A stretch of 53,024 nt of DNA, from assembly GCA_913045175.1 (NCBI GenBank), contig CAJWQG010000023.1, forward strand, positions 1-53,024, given 5' to 3'. Source of the DNA: an uncultured Gammaproteobacteria bacterium. GTDB lineage: Bacteria; Pseudomonadota; Gammaproteobacteria; Pseudomonadales; Azotimanducaceae. Position numbers and translations under genes: made by a program. Under the pieces are notes generated by a model. The model was not told where the DNA came from. It saw nothing but the letters and a program-made list of their open reading frames with translations, and made no database searches. Positions 44,539 through 53,024 of the stretch are shown here, piece after piece. Position 1 is the stretch's first letter, and each line of letters starts with the position of its first letter.

Positions 44539-45321
44539 CTACGTCTTGTTCTGCGTCGACTTCGACTTGCCGCGGGTCTGCACGGTACTTCGTCGCCGCG
44601 CGACGTCCTCCGCCGAGGGGGTCTCGTGCTTACGGCTCATTTCCAGTTCGAATTCCATTGCCTCGGCAAGGGGCATGTCGAATCCGCTGTCAATCATTCG
44701 CTTATACATCAGCATGGCCTCCGGCACACAGGACAGAATGTCTTTCGCTAGCGATACAGCGGTAGGCATGAGTTCTTCTGCCGGTACTACGTGGTTGACG
44801 AGTCCCCACTCGTAGGCCTGCTGCGCTGATATAAAGTTCCCTGTTAGCGACAACTCTTTGGCGCGCTGAATACCAATGATGCGCGACAAGCGCTGTGAAA
44901 GGCCCCAGCTGGGTACAACGCCTACCTGGGCGTGGGTATCGGCAAACTGAGCATCGGTGGTGGCTAGAATAATGTCGCAGGCAACAGCGATTTCCACTCC
45001 GCCGGTAACCGCGAGCCCATTGACGGCGACGATGACCGGCTGGGGTAGGGAGCGGAGTAATGCCGGTGGGTTCTTGACCGACGGGGGCTGGGCTTCGAAG
45101 TCCAAGTCTGCCAACTCCCTTAAATCCATTCCTGCGGTAAACGCTTTGCCAACGCCAGTCAGAATAACGACACCGATATCCTTATCGTCCCTGATGTCAT
45201 TCACCGCATCCTGTAGTAGGGAGCGCAATTCGAGCGACAAGGCATTTCGCTGTGCTGGACGGTTGAAGGTTAAGGTCGCGATACCGTCAGTCTTATCAAC
45301 GAGCAATACAGGTTCGGTCAT
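44539..45321 (-). CDS. Enoyl-CoA hydratase
   Basis: A 260-residue crotonase with GIATLTFNRPAQRNALSLELR (~13-33), oxyanion segments GKAFTAGMDLREL (~57-70) and VNGLAVTGGVEIAVACDIILA (~98-118), and DTHAQVGVVPSWGLSQRLSRIIG (~127-150), a pattern common in enoyl-CoA hydratases of actinobacteria and gammaproteobacteria. GTPASGE-type tails are absent; the C-terminus is Lys/Arg rich. ATG 45321 has AGGAAAG upstream. It is divergent from the VOC gene at 45392. Likely beta-oxidation or side-chain degradation; substrate not decided. Confidence 0.9.
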   Translation of the reverse strand: MTEPVLLVDKTDGIATLTFNRPAQRNALSLELRSLLQDAVNDIRDDKDIGVVILTGVGKAFTAGMDLRELADLDFEAQPPSVKNPPALLRSLPQPVIVAVNGLAVTGGVEIAVACDIILATTDAQFADTHAQVGVVPSWGLSQRLSRIIGIQRAKELSLTGNFISAQQAYEWGLVNHVVPAEELMPTAVSLAKDILSCVPEAMLMYKRMIDSGFDMPLAEAMEFELEMSRKHETPSAEDVARRRSTVQTRGKSKSTQNKT

Positions 45322-45391
45322 TGGTTCTTTCCTAGCATGGACGCTAGCAACACATTATTCTGGATGACAGCAGCACGCAACAGGAGAAGAA

Positions 45392-45798
45392 ATGTCTACA
45401 CAGATGAACGGCCTTGTACCAATGCTGATGTGTCAGGATGTTCAGGCATCGATTGATTTCTACACACAAGTACTTGGGTTTGAAGTTGAGGGTCGCATGG
45501 ACAGCATCGGAAAAAGCGGCTGGGCCTCGCTGCACAATGGACCGGCGAGAATTATGCTGGCGAGTCCGTCATACATCCCACAGGGTAAAAAAATGAGGGT
45601 CGGTTTACCCAATGTACCTATTACTATTACGTCAAAGATTTAGAGGGCTTGCACCAACGTGTTAAGGAAAAAGGATATGAGCCCAGTGATCTAGCGGTAC
45701 GTTTCTACGGCAATAAGGAGTTCGACCTGGTCGATCCTGAAGGCCATGTGCTTACTTTTGGAGCAGAGACCGATGAACCCCCAACCCCAGAGGGATAA
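45392..45798 (+). pseudogene. VOC-family protein with a -1 frameshift at an A7 run
   Basis: Codons from ATG 45392 give a VOC start (VPMLMCQDVQASIDFYTQVLGFEVEG), then after GGT the DNA reads AAAAAAA (45587-45593) and the frame leads to a TAG soon after. In the -1 frame the protein continues plausibly: NEGRFTQCTYYYYVKDLEGL and, at the end, FDLVDPEGHVLTFGAE, to TAA at 45798. The joined product would be ~135 residues, as expected. A missing A in the homopolymer explains it; A7 is also a classic slippery heptamer, so -1 slippage could make the full protein. It lies between the crotonase and the M16 peptidase. Confidence 0.7.
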
Positions 45799-45813
45799 CT
45801 AAGGGATATGCCT

Positions 45814-48639
45814 ATGAAATTCCTCTTTCTTGTAATTGCTGGCCTCGCGGCAAGTTTTCACGTTCTGGCGTTTGATGCTTCCACCTGGCCTCGAGACAAA
45901 CCACTTCCATCAAGACCCGGAACAACCGGACAACTCGAGAACGGTGTGCGTTATGCGATCGAGCACCGATCCTATGGTGACAATGAAGACAAAGCCTACA
46001 TCGCTGTGCTAGTGCAGACAGGTTCTCTGTACGAGGAAAAGAATCAGGCCGGCTATGCACACTTTATTGAACATGTTCTGTTCCGGGGAAGTCGCGGCCA
46101 ATCTGCACGTAAGACAGAGAAGTTCTTCGAGAAGATGGGGGTGTCAGGGAATTTTCATGGTCAGCAGGGATCGACGTTTCTTGATCGCACAACATATTCC
46201 CTGCCAATTCCTGAAGAGCCGGACAAGAACATGCCTACGGCAATCAAGATTCTTGCCGCTCGGGTAGGAGCGCCGCTATTCAAAAAGAAGCACGTGGAAG
46301 CAGAGCGTGAGATCGTTCTCGTCGAAGAATTGCAGCGACGCATGTCAGAAGCTCAGATGCGGGCACGAAAAGAATACCTTGGCGAAGATCATGAACTGAT
46401 CATTCATTTGCCTATTGGTACGACAGATTCACTGTCCTTGGCAACCCGCGATGGACTTAGAGATTTTTATGAAAAATGGTATCGACCCGACCGAATGGTT
46501 GTGGTGGTCGCAGGCGATGTTGATCCATCCAGCGTTGAGAAGGCAATTGCCAGATATTTTGGCAAACTGAAGAAGCCAAAGTCGGAGAATCCACCCATCC
46601 GGCGTGTTGTCGCGCCCTCGGGGGAGAACCTGGCGTTTATTACTGACCCGAAGCTTGAGGTCCGTTCGATGGGACTTACGTTGTATCGCGATCGTAAGCC
46701 GTCCTACAGTATGGATGAAATGAAACAGCGATTGATCGCGAGCCTGGGCACCTCAGTGCTAAGAAATCGATTGTCTGATTATCGAAACCAGAAAGGTTAC
46801 GTAACGGGGTTAAGAGCCAGCTTTTCTCGCCGCAATATGGATTTTGAAACTGACGATTTCAGTTTGCGAGTGGAGGATGGGTATGAACTGCAAGCATTCT
46901 CTGAGGTGATTGGTATTGTTAACCACACTTTATATGGAGGGTTCACTGCGCTGGAAATAGAAACCGCAAGACAGCTTGCTGGGAAAGGATTCGATAGAAG
47001 TGCAGAAACAGAACACCGGATATCGAACGCGGGCATAGCGAACCAGTGGGTCGCCGCGATGCGCTATGGATATGAACCCTTAACAGCAGGGGATATAGCG
47101 GTAGCGGGGAAATTTCTGCTTGGCGAGATTACAGCACAGGAGATACATGAATCGCTGTCCGATAGATTCAAAGCGAAACGGGTTGCTCTGGTTTTGGGTG
47201 TTCCCGAAGGTGAAAAATATCCCTCGGAACTGAAAGAATTTAGGGAGGTGCTGACGACTTTAACGGGCCGTGAATTGCTTAAGACGGAGAGCATGGTTGC
47301 TGCTTCTGCATCAGAAGTAAAGGAAGATCCATTTGTGGTGCGTGGATTAACCCCTGGCGAGATAACCGAGGTGCGAGTCTACGACGCGATTGACACCACT
47401 CACGTGACACTGTCTAACAACGCACAGGTGTTGTTTAAGAAGAATACGCAGGCCGAGACTCCGTTGATCATAAATATGAGGAGCCCTGGTGGGCTATCTC
47501 TGATAGATGATTACGATGTTGTCAGATCATCCATGGTTCGGGATGTAATACAGAGTAGCGGCTTGCGTGGACTTAAGGGTTCGTCAATTATGAATTTGTA
47601 CCGGTTTCACCGGACATCTCTGTCGATGTCGATTGGCCAGACAGAGCACGGCTTGAATCTAAGGACAACGCCTGAGGATCTGGAGTTTGGCCTTCGCGTA
47701 TTACATATTGCTTTCACCGAAGCCAGTGTGGACGAAGAAATATTTGAAACCAATGTTGCCAAAAGCAGGACTGGACTGACCGGGATGATTGAATCACCAC
47801 GGTTCAAGTTTTCCGCGGAAGTTGGGGATGTTTTGACGCCTGGCAGGAAAATGAATAGCAGCAATATACATCCTGCTCTTTTGGATAATCTCACCCCTGT
47901 ATGGATTCAAGAGACAACAAATACGCTGTTCTCCCATGTGGGAGGAACTTATTTCATTATTTCCGGCCCGGTTGATTGGCAGGATATTGAACCGTTGGTT
48001 CTAAAGTATATTGGATCGTTACCTGGCGGTAAGCCCAGGCCGTTCGGGTCGCTCGACGACTACAGTATTGCGGGTAAGTCTGCGGAAGTAAGGCATAGTA
48101 CAAACCCTGACGAGCGTAGCGAGGGGCGAATGTATTTCATTGAGCCGTCCCCCGGATACGATAATCGGGATGATTACATTCGCTCTGTGTATGCGAACCT
48201 GCTGGGTCAGCGTTTATTTAAAGAGATTCGAGAGGAAGAAGCGCTGGTTTATTCCATTAGTGCTCGGGCCTCCTCACCGAGGTATCCATCTCCCCACGCT
48301 CAGGTGGCGATATCCTATGTCGCTGATCCGGCGAACATTGAAGAGATCGAGCGACGCGTGGTGCGAATAATGAGTGAGATGACGACGGACGTCCGTACAT
48401 CGGAAATTGAGATCATTCAAAAGATGCTGACTCGCGGATTCAATGATGCGTTGGATCGACCTAACTTCATGCTGGGGGTTGCCTATGACGGCCTGATTCA
48501 GGGTAAACCCATTCCTACGCCTGCGGACTTCCTGGGACATATTGAGTCCCTTAGCAAGGAAGACATTAGTGATTACGCCAGAAAGGTAGCAAAAGACCTG
48601 GTGGTAGTTACCACTGAATTTCGGCCCGATACAAGGTAG
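45814..48639 (+). CDS. M16-family zinc metallopeptidase, exported
   Basis: 941 residues with a signal peptide (KFLFLVIAGLAASFHVLA), so periplasmic. It has the inverted zinc motif HFIEH (His83-x-x-Glu86-His87) with the third ligand Glu in the EREIVLVEELQRR segment some 75 residues later. Two M16 halves are visible: the catalytic half with R-x-D...R (WYRPDRMVVVVAGDVD) and the inactive C-terminal half including RLFKEIREEEALVYSISARA. The length fits fused M16 (pitrilysin/PqqL-like) enzymes. Start ATG 45814 is preferred over 45808 for spacing to TAAGGGA. It probably degrades peptides in the periplasm; role beyond that unknown. Confidence 0.92.
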   Translation: MKFLFLVIAGLAASFHVLAFDASTWPRDKPLPSRPGTTGQLENGVRYAIEHRSYGDNEDKAYIAVLVQTGSLYEEKNQAGYAHFIEHVLFRGSRGQSARKTEKFFEKMGVSGNFHGQQGSTFLDRTTYSLPIPEEPDKNMPTAIKILAARVGAPLFKKKHVEAEREIVLVEELQRRMSEAQMRARKEYLGEDHELIIHLPIGTTDSLSLATRDGLRDFYEKWYRPDRMVVVVAGDVDPSSVEKAIARYFGKLKKPKSENPPIRRVVAPSGENLAFITDPKLEVRSMGLTLYRDRKPSYSMDEMKQRLIASLGTSVLRNRLSDYRNQKGYVTGLRASFSRRNMDFETDDFSLRVEDGYELQAFSEVIGIVNHTLYGGFTALEIETARQLAGKGFDRSAETEHRISNAGIANQWVAAMRYGYEPLTAGDIAVAGKFLLGEITAQEIHESLSDRFKAKRVALVLGVPEGEKYPSELKEFREVLTTLTGRELLKTESMVAASASEVKEDPFVVRGLTPGEITEVRVYDAIDTTHVTLSNNAQVLFKKNTQAETPLIINMRSPGGLSLIDDYDVVRSSMVRDVIQSSGLRGLKGSSIMNLYRFHRTSLSMSIGQTEHGLNLRTTPEDLEFGLRVLHIAFTEASVDEEIFETNVAKSRTGLTGMIESPRFKFSAEVGDVLTPGRKMNSSNIHPALLDNLTPVWIQETTNTLFSHVGGTYFIISGPVDWQDIEPLVLKYIGSLPGGKPRPFGSLDDYSIAGKSAEVRHSTNPDERSEGRMYFIEPSPGYDNRDDYIRSVYANLLGQRLFKEIREEEALVYSISARASSPRYPSPHAQVAISYVADPANIEEIERRVVRIMSEMTTDVRTSEIEIIQKMLTRGFNDALDRPNFMLGVAYDGLIQGKPIPTPADFLGHIESLSKEDISDYARKVAKDLVVVTTEFRPDTR

Positions 48640-48684
48640 CTCAAGTTTCGTATCATTGTTGTTTGATGACGAACGGGAGTTACG

Positions 48685-49437
48685 ATGAGCGAAGGCAAAG
48701 TAGCCATTATCACGGGTGGCGGTACAGGAATTGGTAAGCACAGTGCTTTTGCGCTCATGCGAGCAGGCTATTCAGTCACTCTGGCAGGTCGGCGGCAGGA
48801 AATGCTGGATGAGGCGATCGCCGAGTCTGAAGCCGGTGACAGTGTGCTGGGTGTTACGACTGATGTTTCGGATCCCGATTCTGTCGCAGCCCTCTTTGCG
48901 AAAACAGTCGAGAAATTTGGTCGCGTCGATGTGCTGTTCAACAATGCAGGAACCGGGGCGCCTTCAGTTCCCCTCGAAGAACTTACTTTTGAGCAGTGGA
49001 CTCGTGTCGTGAATGTCAATCTGACGGGTGCTTTTCTGGGTACTCAGGAAGCCTTTCGAGTCATGAAGGATCAATCGCCCATGGGTGGACGAATCATCAA
49101 CAATGGATCGATTTCTGCTCATGTGCCGCGACCCAACTCGGCGCCCTATACCTCAACTAAGCACGCGATGACTGGACTGACGAAGTCTACTTCGCTAGAT
49201 GGCCGAAAGTACAACATCGCGTGTGGTCAGATAGATATTGGCAATGCGCTTACCGATATGACTGCGAGGATGCAAAAAGGTGTGCCTCAGGCGGATGGTT
49301 CCATCAAGGAAGAGCCAACGATGGATGTGGAGCATGTTGCCGCCGCTGTGTTACAAATGGCGAACCTGCCGCTGGCGTCAAATATTCAGTTTATGACCAT
49401 ACTCGCATCGAGTATGCCGTTTGTCGGACGCGGCTAA
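48685..49437 (+). CDS. Short-chain dehydrogenase/reductase
   Basis: A 250-residue classical SDR: cofactor motif [15 protein letters not shown] (residues ~8-22), NNAG in LFNNAGTG, catalytic Ser in NNGSISAH and Tyr/Lys in [10 protein letters not shown] (~152-160). Before the catalytic Ser a GRIINNGS segment and after it the [11 protein letters not shown] segment are typical of a subgroup of short-chain oxidoreductases. Reads a small substrate with NAD(P). It starts after CGGGAG and follows the M16 gene by 45 nt, perhaps co-transcribed. Substrate unknown. Confidence 0.9.
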   Translation: MSEGKVAIITGGGTGIGKHSAFALMRAGYSVTLAGRRQEMLDEAIAESEAGDSVLGVTTDVSDPDSVAALFAKTVEKFGRVDVLFNNAGTGAPSVPLEELTFEQWTRVVNVNLTGAFLGTQEAFRVMKDQSPMGGRIINNGSISAHVPRPNSAPYTSTKHAMTGLTKSTSLDGRKYNIACGQIDIGNALTDMTARMQKGVPQADGSIKEEPTMDVEHVAAAVLQMANLPLASNIQFMTILASSMPFVGRG

Positions 49438-49441
49438 CTGT

Positions 49442-50194
49442 TTATGCCAATGCTCTGGTAAGTGCGAGCTGCGCATGTTTTTGGTGATACTTAAAGGGTT
49501 CACCAATATCGAGTCGCTCCCTGACTTCATCAATGGGCATACTCAGAAGCTTTTCCCAGTCCTGAGCCGGTAACCATTCCGCTTTACGTCCGGCACGATA
49601 GCCTTGCCACATGGCGGCTACGACACCAGAGCCGATTTCTTTTCGAAGTTTAAAAAATCCGACCAGGGCAATCGTTCCAATTCCACGATTGCGTGTTTGC
49701 GCATAGGTAAACGCCAACAGACATGCCTCACCAAATGTATCGCGGCCGTATCCTGTCGTGACATGCCACAGGTCGTGCATGTCCCGGATTCGTTCGGCGT
49801 ACAACAACAAACCCGGATCGGTGATCTCGACCTCATCGTCGCTGGCATCCACCAGGCCCTGTGCCGAGATCTCCTCTTTCTCAACGAAACTCAGGTAGTG
49901 TCGTCCCAGACTTCCGGCGGGAAGTGTACGGAGGAACTGTCTATCCTGAAGCAGGTCAATGAGCTGGCGTTGCTCAGCTAATACCTGTTTGCCGACGGGG
50001 GTTTCACGAAACTGTCTATAACAATTTTCTAGCGCGTTGCCAGACATCGCACGAATAATAATGAACACTTGTTCGGTCTTTTCCGGGTCATTAATCAGTG
50101 TCCGTAATGCACGCATGGCCACTAGCGGCTGCATGCGCCGTTGTTTGGTATCGATCCCCATTGCTGCTAGGCTCATTGTTAACAAGAGTGTCAT
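49442..50194 (-). CDS. Coq4-like ubiquinone biosynthesis protein
   Basis: A 250-residue protein with the Coq4 zinc motif His140-Asp-x-x-His144-x11-Glu156 (HDLWHVTTGYGRDTFGE), which defines the family. The rest is helical, with RALRTLINDPEKTEQVF at the N-terminal end typical of Coq4-type proteins. It would take part in ubiquinone biosynthesis or scaffold it; human/yeast COQ4 acts in C1 decarboxylation/hydroxylation. Bacterial Coq4-like proteins are less studied. Start ATG 50194 has AAGGA just upstream. It is divergent from the TetR gene with only 15 nt between start codons, so the regulator probably controls it. Confidence 0.82.
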   Translation of the reverse strand: MTLLLTMSLAAMGIDTKQRRMQPLVAMRALRTLINDPEKTEQVFIIIRAMSGNALENCYRQFRETPVGKQVLAEQRQLIDLLQDRQFLRTLPAGSLGRHYLSFVEKEEISAQGLVDASDDEVEITDPGLLLYAERIRDMHDLWHVTTGYGRDTFGEACLLAFTYAQTRNRGIGTIALVGFFKLRKEIGSGVVAAMWQGYRAGRKAEWLPAQDWEKLLSMPIDEVRERLDIGEPFKYHQKHAQLALTRALA

Positions 50195-50209
50195 GATATC
50201 CTTATCAAC

Positions 50210-50800
50210 ATGAATGTCAATAAGAGAATTCGTAGAAGTCCTGAAGAATCTAAGTCTTTGATTTTAAAGACTGCAGCAGATCGGCTGGCAGAGTTTGGGC
50301 TTGAGGGATTGAACATCAGTGGTGTTGCTAAAGCGGCCGGAATGTCCCATGCCACGGTGATTCATCACTTTGGTAGTACGTCGGCAATGCGCGAAGCACT
50401 ACTGCAGCAGATGACCGATTCGTTGTTATCCGATGTCATCTCGGCGCTCAAGGAAGATGTACCACCGGATGAAGTGCTTAGCAGACTGTTCTCGACGTTG
50501 TCTCAAGGTGGCCACGGCCGTTTGCTTGCGTGGTTGGCACTGGATCATCAGGGGATATCTGTGCTGCCATCAGCAGGTAACACCTCAGAGTTGTTCAGGA
50601 GCATTATTGACGCGATATCAGAAGGCCCTGGGAACGAGACTGATGCAAAGTTACAGGTATTACTGGTCGCGACAGCTGCCATGGGACTCAGTATCTGTGG
50701 GGGCGCGCTATCCAATCTGATTGGCTTGTCTGAAGAAGAGTCAGCCGAGTTTCCCGTCTGGCTGGCGCAACACCTGCAGACACTTGCGCCACAACCCTGA
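50210..50800 (+). CDS. TetR/AcrR-family transcriptional regulator
   Basis: 196 residues. The N-terminal helix-turn-helix is AADRLAEFGLEGLNISGVAKAAGMSHATVIHHFGSTSAMREALL (residues ~19-62), with the usual recognition helix SHATVIHHFGS. The C-terminal ligand-binding part is helical and hydrophobic, ending GLSEEESAEFPVWLAQHLQTL. Likely a ligand-responsive repressor. Divergent from the Coq4-like gene with 15 nt between the two start codons, which implies autoregulation and control of that gene. It converges on the acyl-CoA ligase. Confidence 0.92.
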   Translation: MNVNKRIRRSPEESKSLILKTAADRLAEFGLEGLNISGVAKAAGMSHATVIHHFGSTSAMREALLQQMTDSLLSDVISALKEDVPPDEVLSRLFSTLSQGGHGRLLAWLALDHQGISVLPSAGNTSELFRSIIDAISEGPGNETDAKLQVLLVATAAMGLSICGGALSNLIGLSEEESAEFPVWLAQHLQTLAPQP

Positions 50801-50824
50801 GCGCAAAAACAGCCCTGAGCGCAA
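50795..50824. repeat. 12-bp direct repeat with 18-bp period across the TetR stop codon
   Basis: CCCTGAGCGCAA occurs at 50795-50806 and 50813-50824. The first copy contains the TGA stop of the TetR gene, the second lies downstream, so it looks like a small tandem duplication in the intergenic gap. Confidence 0.6.
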
Positions 50825-50829
50825 GACAC

Positions 50830-52404
50830 CTAGGACTTAAGCTGGGCTCTGAGCGTTTTCTTATCGATTTTCTCCAACGTCACTCTGGGTAGACTATCCA
50901 CAACGAAAACCTCACGTGGAACTTTAAAGTCCGCTAGTTGTTCTCGACAGGTCTCAAGGATTCTATTGGGCAGGTCAGGGTCTTCCTTTCGTGCAATGAC
51001 GAAAACTACAGGCACTTCGTCCAGCATCTTATCTGGTTTGCCAACGACGGCCGCTTCGCTGACATTGCCAGCCATCGCTACGACGCGTTCGATTTCGGCA
51101 GCAGCCACGTTTTCAGCGCCCACTTTAAGCATATCCTTCATTCGCTGCACATAAGCGAAACTACCATCCTCTAACGGTGTAACAATGTCGCCCGTGTCGA
51201 ACCATCCTTCAGCGTCGAAGCTTTCCGCGGTCGCTTCAGGGTTATTGAGGTACTCATAGAACAGTGAAATGCCGGGAATTCCTCGCACCTTGATAAGCCC
51301 GTCCTCGCCGACGGAAACTTCTTCATTGCTATCGTTCACCACTTTAACTTCGTAACCTGCAGCCGGGACGCCAATTGAGCCAATGAGGTTTTCGCGATGG
51401 TTTTCGGTCATGAGCACTGCGCCCACTGTCTCTGTCATGCCGTACCAGCCGGTGGTGCGTATGCCGAACACTCGTTTCGCGCTTGGTGCCTCGGCGGCAC
51501 CCAGTCCCCAAAACTCAATGCTGTGGGACTCCGGTACCGGCTGGGACCGGAGCGCGTGCATTACAAAAGGCACGATTGAGCCCCAGGTGACCTGGTGCTT
51601 TTCAATTACGCTCCAGTAACGTGATGCCGAAAACCGTGGTTGCAGTACAATTTTTCCGCCGCAGTACATCGTCGCCAGCATCGAGTAAGTCAGCGCATTG
51701 GTATGAAACAAAGGCATGAAGACGTGAGTGACATCGGTAGGTTTAAGCTCTGGAACCTGCGCCATAGTTTTGGCGCCGAATAACGCATTGGCGTGCGTCC
51801 ACACGACACCCTTGGGCCTTGATGTGGTGCCGGAAGTGTACTGGACGCTATTGGGGTCAAGCGCATCGATATCAATGTCCGGTAACGAAACATCAGATTC
51901 GTAAAGCGTCGCAAAGGATATTACGTTACTCGACATGTCAGCAGGTTCGCCCGAATCGGTTTCCGTACTGACTACCCAAGATAGGTCAGGGGCAGCCTCA
52001 GTTATGAGATCACAAAAGGCCGGTTGGGTAATCGCGTATTTGGCACCGCAGTGTTCAACAAAGTATTGCATCTCGTCGAGCGACGATCTGGTATTCGTGG
52101 TCACCGCGATGGCGCCGAGCTCCGACAAGGCGAACCAGGTAAAAATAAACTCGGGACAGTTGATCATGTGTACGATGACATAATCCCCCTGTCGCACTCC
52201 AAGCTGGTACAAACCCTGGGCTACCTTCCGGCCATTGTCGGCGAGCTCAGTATAGGTATAGGTGGCGGGCTCTCCTGAGAATGGCTCCCAGGCAATAAAT
52301 ACCCTGTCATTAAAGGCCTTGGCTCGGGATTTCAGATACCAGGGAATGTTGCGGTGTACAAAAGCGTGTGTCCTGGTAGGTTGTAGTGCGGTTGGCGCGG
52401 GCAT
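50830..52404 (-). CDS. AMP-dependent acyl-CoA synthetase/ligase
   Basis: 524 residues, adenylate-forming. P-loop VQYTSGTTSRPKGVVWTH (residues ~186-203), adenine-binding GWYGMTETVG (~317-326), the hinge-region stretch WFDTGDIVTPLEDG (~398-411) and the A10 Lys in RVTLEKIDKKTLRAQL near the C-terminus. It activates a carboxylic acid to acyl-AMP and then acyl-CoA in the cytoplasm; medium/long-chain or ring acids are likely. It is on the minus strand after the partial TonB-like gene, with 73 nt between. Starts at ATG 52404 with a weak ribosome binding site. Fits the acyl-CoA theme of the window. Confidence 0.93.
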   Translation of the reverse strand: MPAPTALQPTRTHAFVHRNIPWYLKSRAKAFNDRVFIAWEPFSGEPATYTYTELADNGRKVAQGLYQLGVRQGDYVIVHMINCPEFIFTWFALSELGAIAVTTNTRSSLDEMQYFVEHCGAKYAITQPAFCDLITEAAPDLSWVVSTETDSGEPADMSSNVISFATLYESDVSLPDIDIDALDPNSVQYTSGTTSRPKGVVWTHANALFGAKTMAQVPELKPTDVTHVFMPLFHTNALTYSMLATMYCGGKIVLQPRFSASRYWSVIEKHQVTWGSIVPFVMHALRSQPVPESHSIEFWGLGAAEAPSAKRVFGIRTTGWYGMTETVGAVLMTENHRENLIGSIGVPAAGYEVKVVNDSNEEVSVGEDGLIKVRGIPGISLFYEYLNNPEATAESFDAEGWFDTGDIVTPLEDGSFAYVQRMKDMLKVGAENVAAAEIERVVAMAGNVSEAAVVGKPDKMLDEVPVVFVIARKEDPDLPNRILETCREQLADFKVPREVFVVDSLPRVTLEKIDKKTLRAQLKS

Positions 52405-52477
52405 GCCTGTAGTCTTGCCGATTGTTGGGAGGCCTAATGATACCGCACTGGAACATTCAGGTGGGGCCGTGTCTCTC

Positions 52478-53024
52478 TTAACGCGAAGCTAGTACGTTAC
52501 AGGCCGTGATTGCCTTCTGTGCCGTCCAGGTGGAAATGTCGGTGGAGTCGATGGAGAAGCGTGTCTCGCCGAATGTTTGGCGAAATACAAGATCTGCATC
52601 GTTCATCTTACCCTGTTGATCGATGGCCGGACGATATCGACTGTTTTCCAGGATGCGTCTTACATATCGGCGAAGCTTTTTTGGCGCATTTCCCGCCAGG
52701 CTGATATCAACCGGCTGACCTTCCTGGTTAACCCGTACGTCGACATCGACGTATAACTGATCCATTTCATCCCGTAATCGGACTGGTACAAACTCTGTAA
52801 CGGCTTCTGAGCACATTGGCATGGGGCTGCCAACAGCCACTTCAGGTCGCAGTTTGCGCTTAGGAAATACCGAGGTTGAATTATCGGTTACTTCTATAAC
52901 CGTTGTGTGGTGTGAAAAAAATCTTTCCATGGTCGCCACTCTCACATCTGCTCGTCCTTTTAGTCCGAGAATACGCGGAGGAGAGGCTGCGTGATATTCC
53001 AAGTCATCAAATGTCGGTATCCTT
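52478..53024 (-). CDS. Partial protein with a TonB-like C-terminal domain, running off the window
   Basis: The open frame runs past the 53024 edge with no start codon inside (position 53002 is a TTG, probably internal), so this is a C-terminal fragment of about 181 residues. After ~65 residues of unclear structure, PVRLRDEMDQLYVDVDVRVNQEGQPVDISLAGNAPKKLRRYVRRILENSRYRPAI resembles the energy-transducer TonB C-terminal domain (beta-strand, helix, then SRYRPA). It could link to an outer membrane receptor or be a TonB-like periplasmic protein. Remaining residues include a Cys pair. Function open until the N-terminus is seen. Confidence 0.6.
   Translation of the reverse strand, partial: RIPTFDDLEYHAASPPRILGLKGRADVRVATMERFFSHHTTVIEVTDNSTSVFPKRKLRPEVAVGSPMPMCSEAVTEFVPVRLRDEMDQLYVDVDVRVNQEGQPVDISLAGNAPKKLRRYVRRILENSRYRPAIDQQGKMNDADLVFRQTFGETRFSIDSTDISTWTAQKAITACNVLASR

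Noticed and set aside
1-53024. tRNA, rRNA, CRISPR array, prophage or intact insertion sequence
   Set aside because: No cloverleaf, repeat-spacer array, integrase or transposase pattern was recognised by reading; a tRNAscan or ISfinder search would be needed to exclude small ones.

Overview
The window looks like the chromosome of an uncultured, probably marine or aquatic, aerobic gammaproteobacterium. This is inferred from protein style only: RsgA, a Coq4-like protein, many lipoproteins, c-type cytochromes, sulfatases, and an abundance of CoA-linked and SDR enzymes typical of oligotrophic degraders of lipids and aromatic or alicyclic compounds. No rRNA, tRNA, CRISPR array, integrase or intact transposase was seen. 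Genes are tightly packed on both strands, with short operons and many 1-4 nt stop/start overlaps.

Layout. 1-3.1 kb: remnant of a beta-lactamase-family hydrolase, an APC permease, an exonuclease gene interrupted by TAG, and a crotonase. 3.07-9.87 kb (minus strand): the most distinctive locus, a single apparent operon with a PhnD-superfamily solute-binding lipoprotein (most like the putative selenate-type branch), its ATPase, two permeases, a ~1024-residue multihaem c-type cytochrome lipoprotein with PKD and Ig-like domains, and a 71-residue charged protein. 9.95-12.5 kb: a DUF4336 gene, rsgA, and a flavodoxin-like gene interrupted by TAG, preceded by a strong hairpin terminator. 12.7-17 kb (minus): an operon of sulfurtransferase, SDR, Rieske oxygenase and family III CoA-transferase. 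17-20.7 kb: SDR, SRPBCC protein, 2-hydroxyacid dehydrogenase and amidohydrolase. 20.7-26.1 kb: cyclase-like pseudogene, two TPR proteins, carboxylesterase pseudogene and histidine phosphatase. 26.2-29.6 kb: S41 peptidase plus two lipoproteins coupled by GTGA overlaps. 29.6-35 kb: MaoC hydratase, VOC protein and Baeyer-Villiger-type monooxygenase, then aldo/keto reductase, TauD-like dioxygenase and Kelch protein. 35-43.5 kb: two sulfatases bracketing a 1699-residue chimera of repeats, beta-propeller, cytochrome and possible carbohydrate-binding domain. 43.5-53 kb: two crotonases, a VOC gene with a frameshift at an A7 run, M16 peptidase, SDR, Coq4-like gene divergent from a TetR regulator, acyl-CoA ligase and a partial TonB-like C-terminus.

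How the genes fit together. Acyl-CoA ligase, family III CoA-transferase, three crotonases, MaoC hydratase, several SDRs, Rieske oxygenase, Baeyer-Villiger monooxygenase, amidohydrolase and aldo/keto reductase make a coherent kit for activating, oxygenating and beta-oxidising ring-containing or branched acids. The cytochrome/ABC operon and the sulfatase/chimera block are separate extracytoplasmic systems. A striking secondary feature is decay: about six genes carry nonsense or frameshift lesions while their remaining codons are well preserved, which means either recent pseudogenisation or sequence errors. All functions are assigned by reading motifs; no database search was run.
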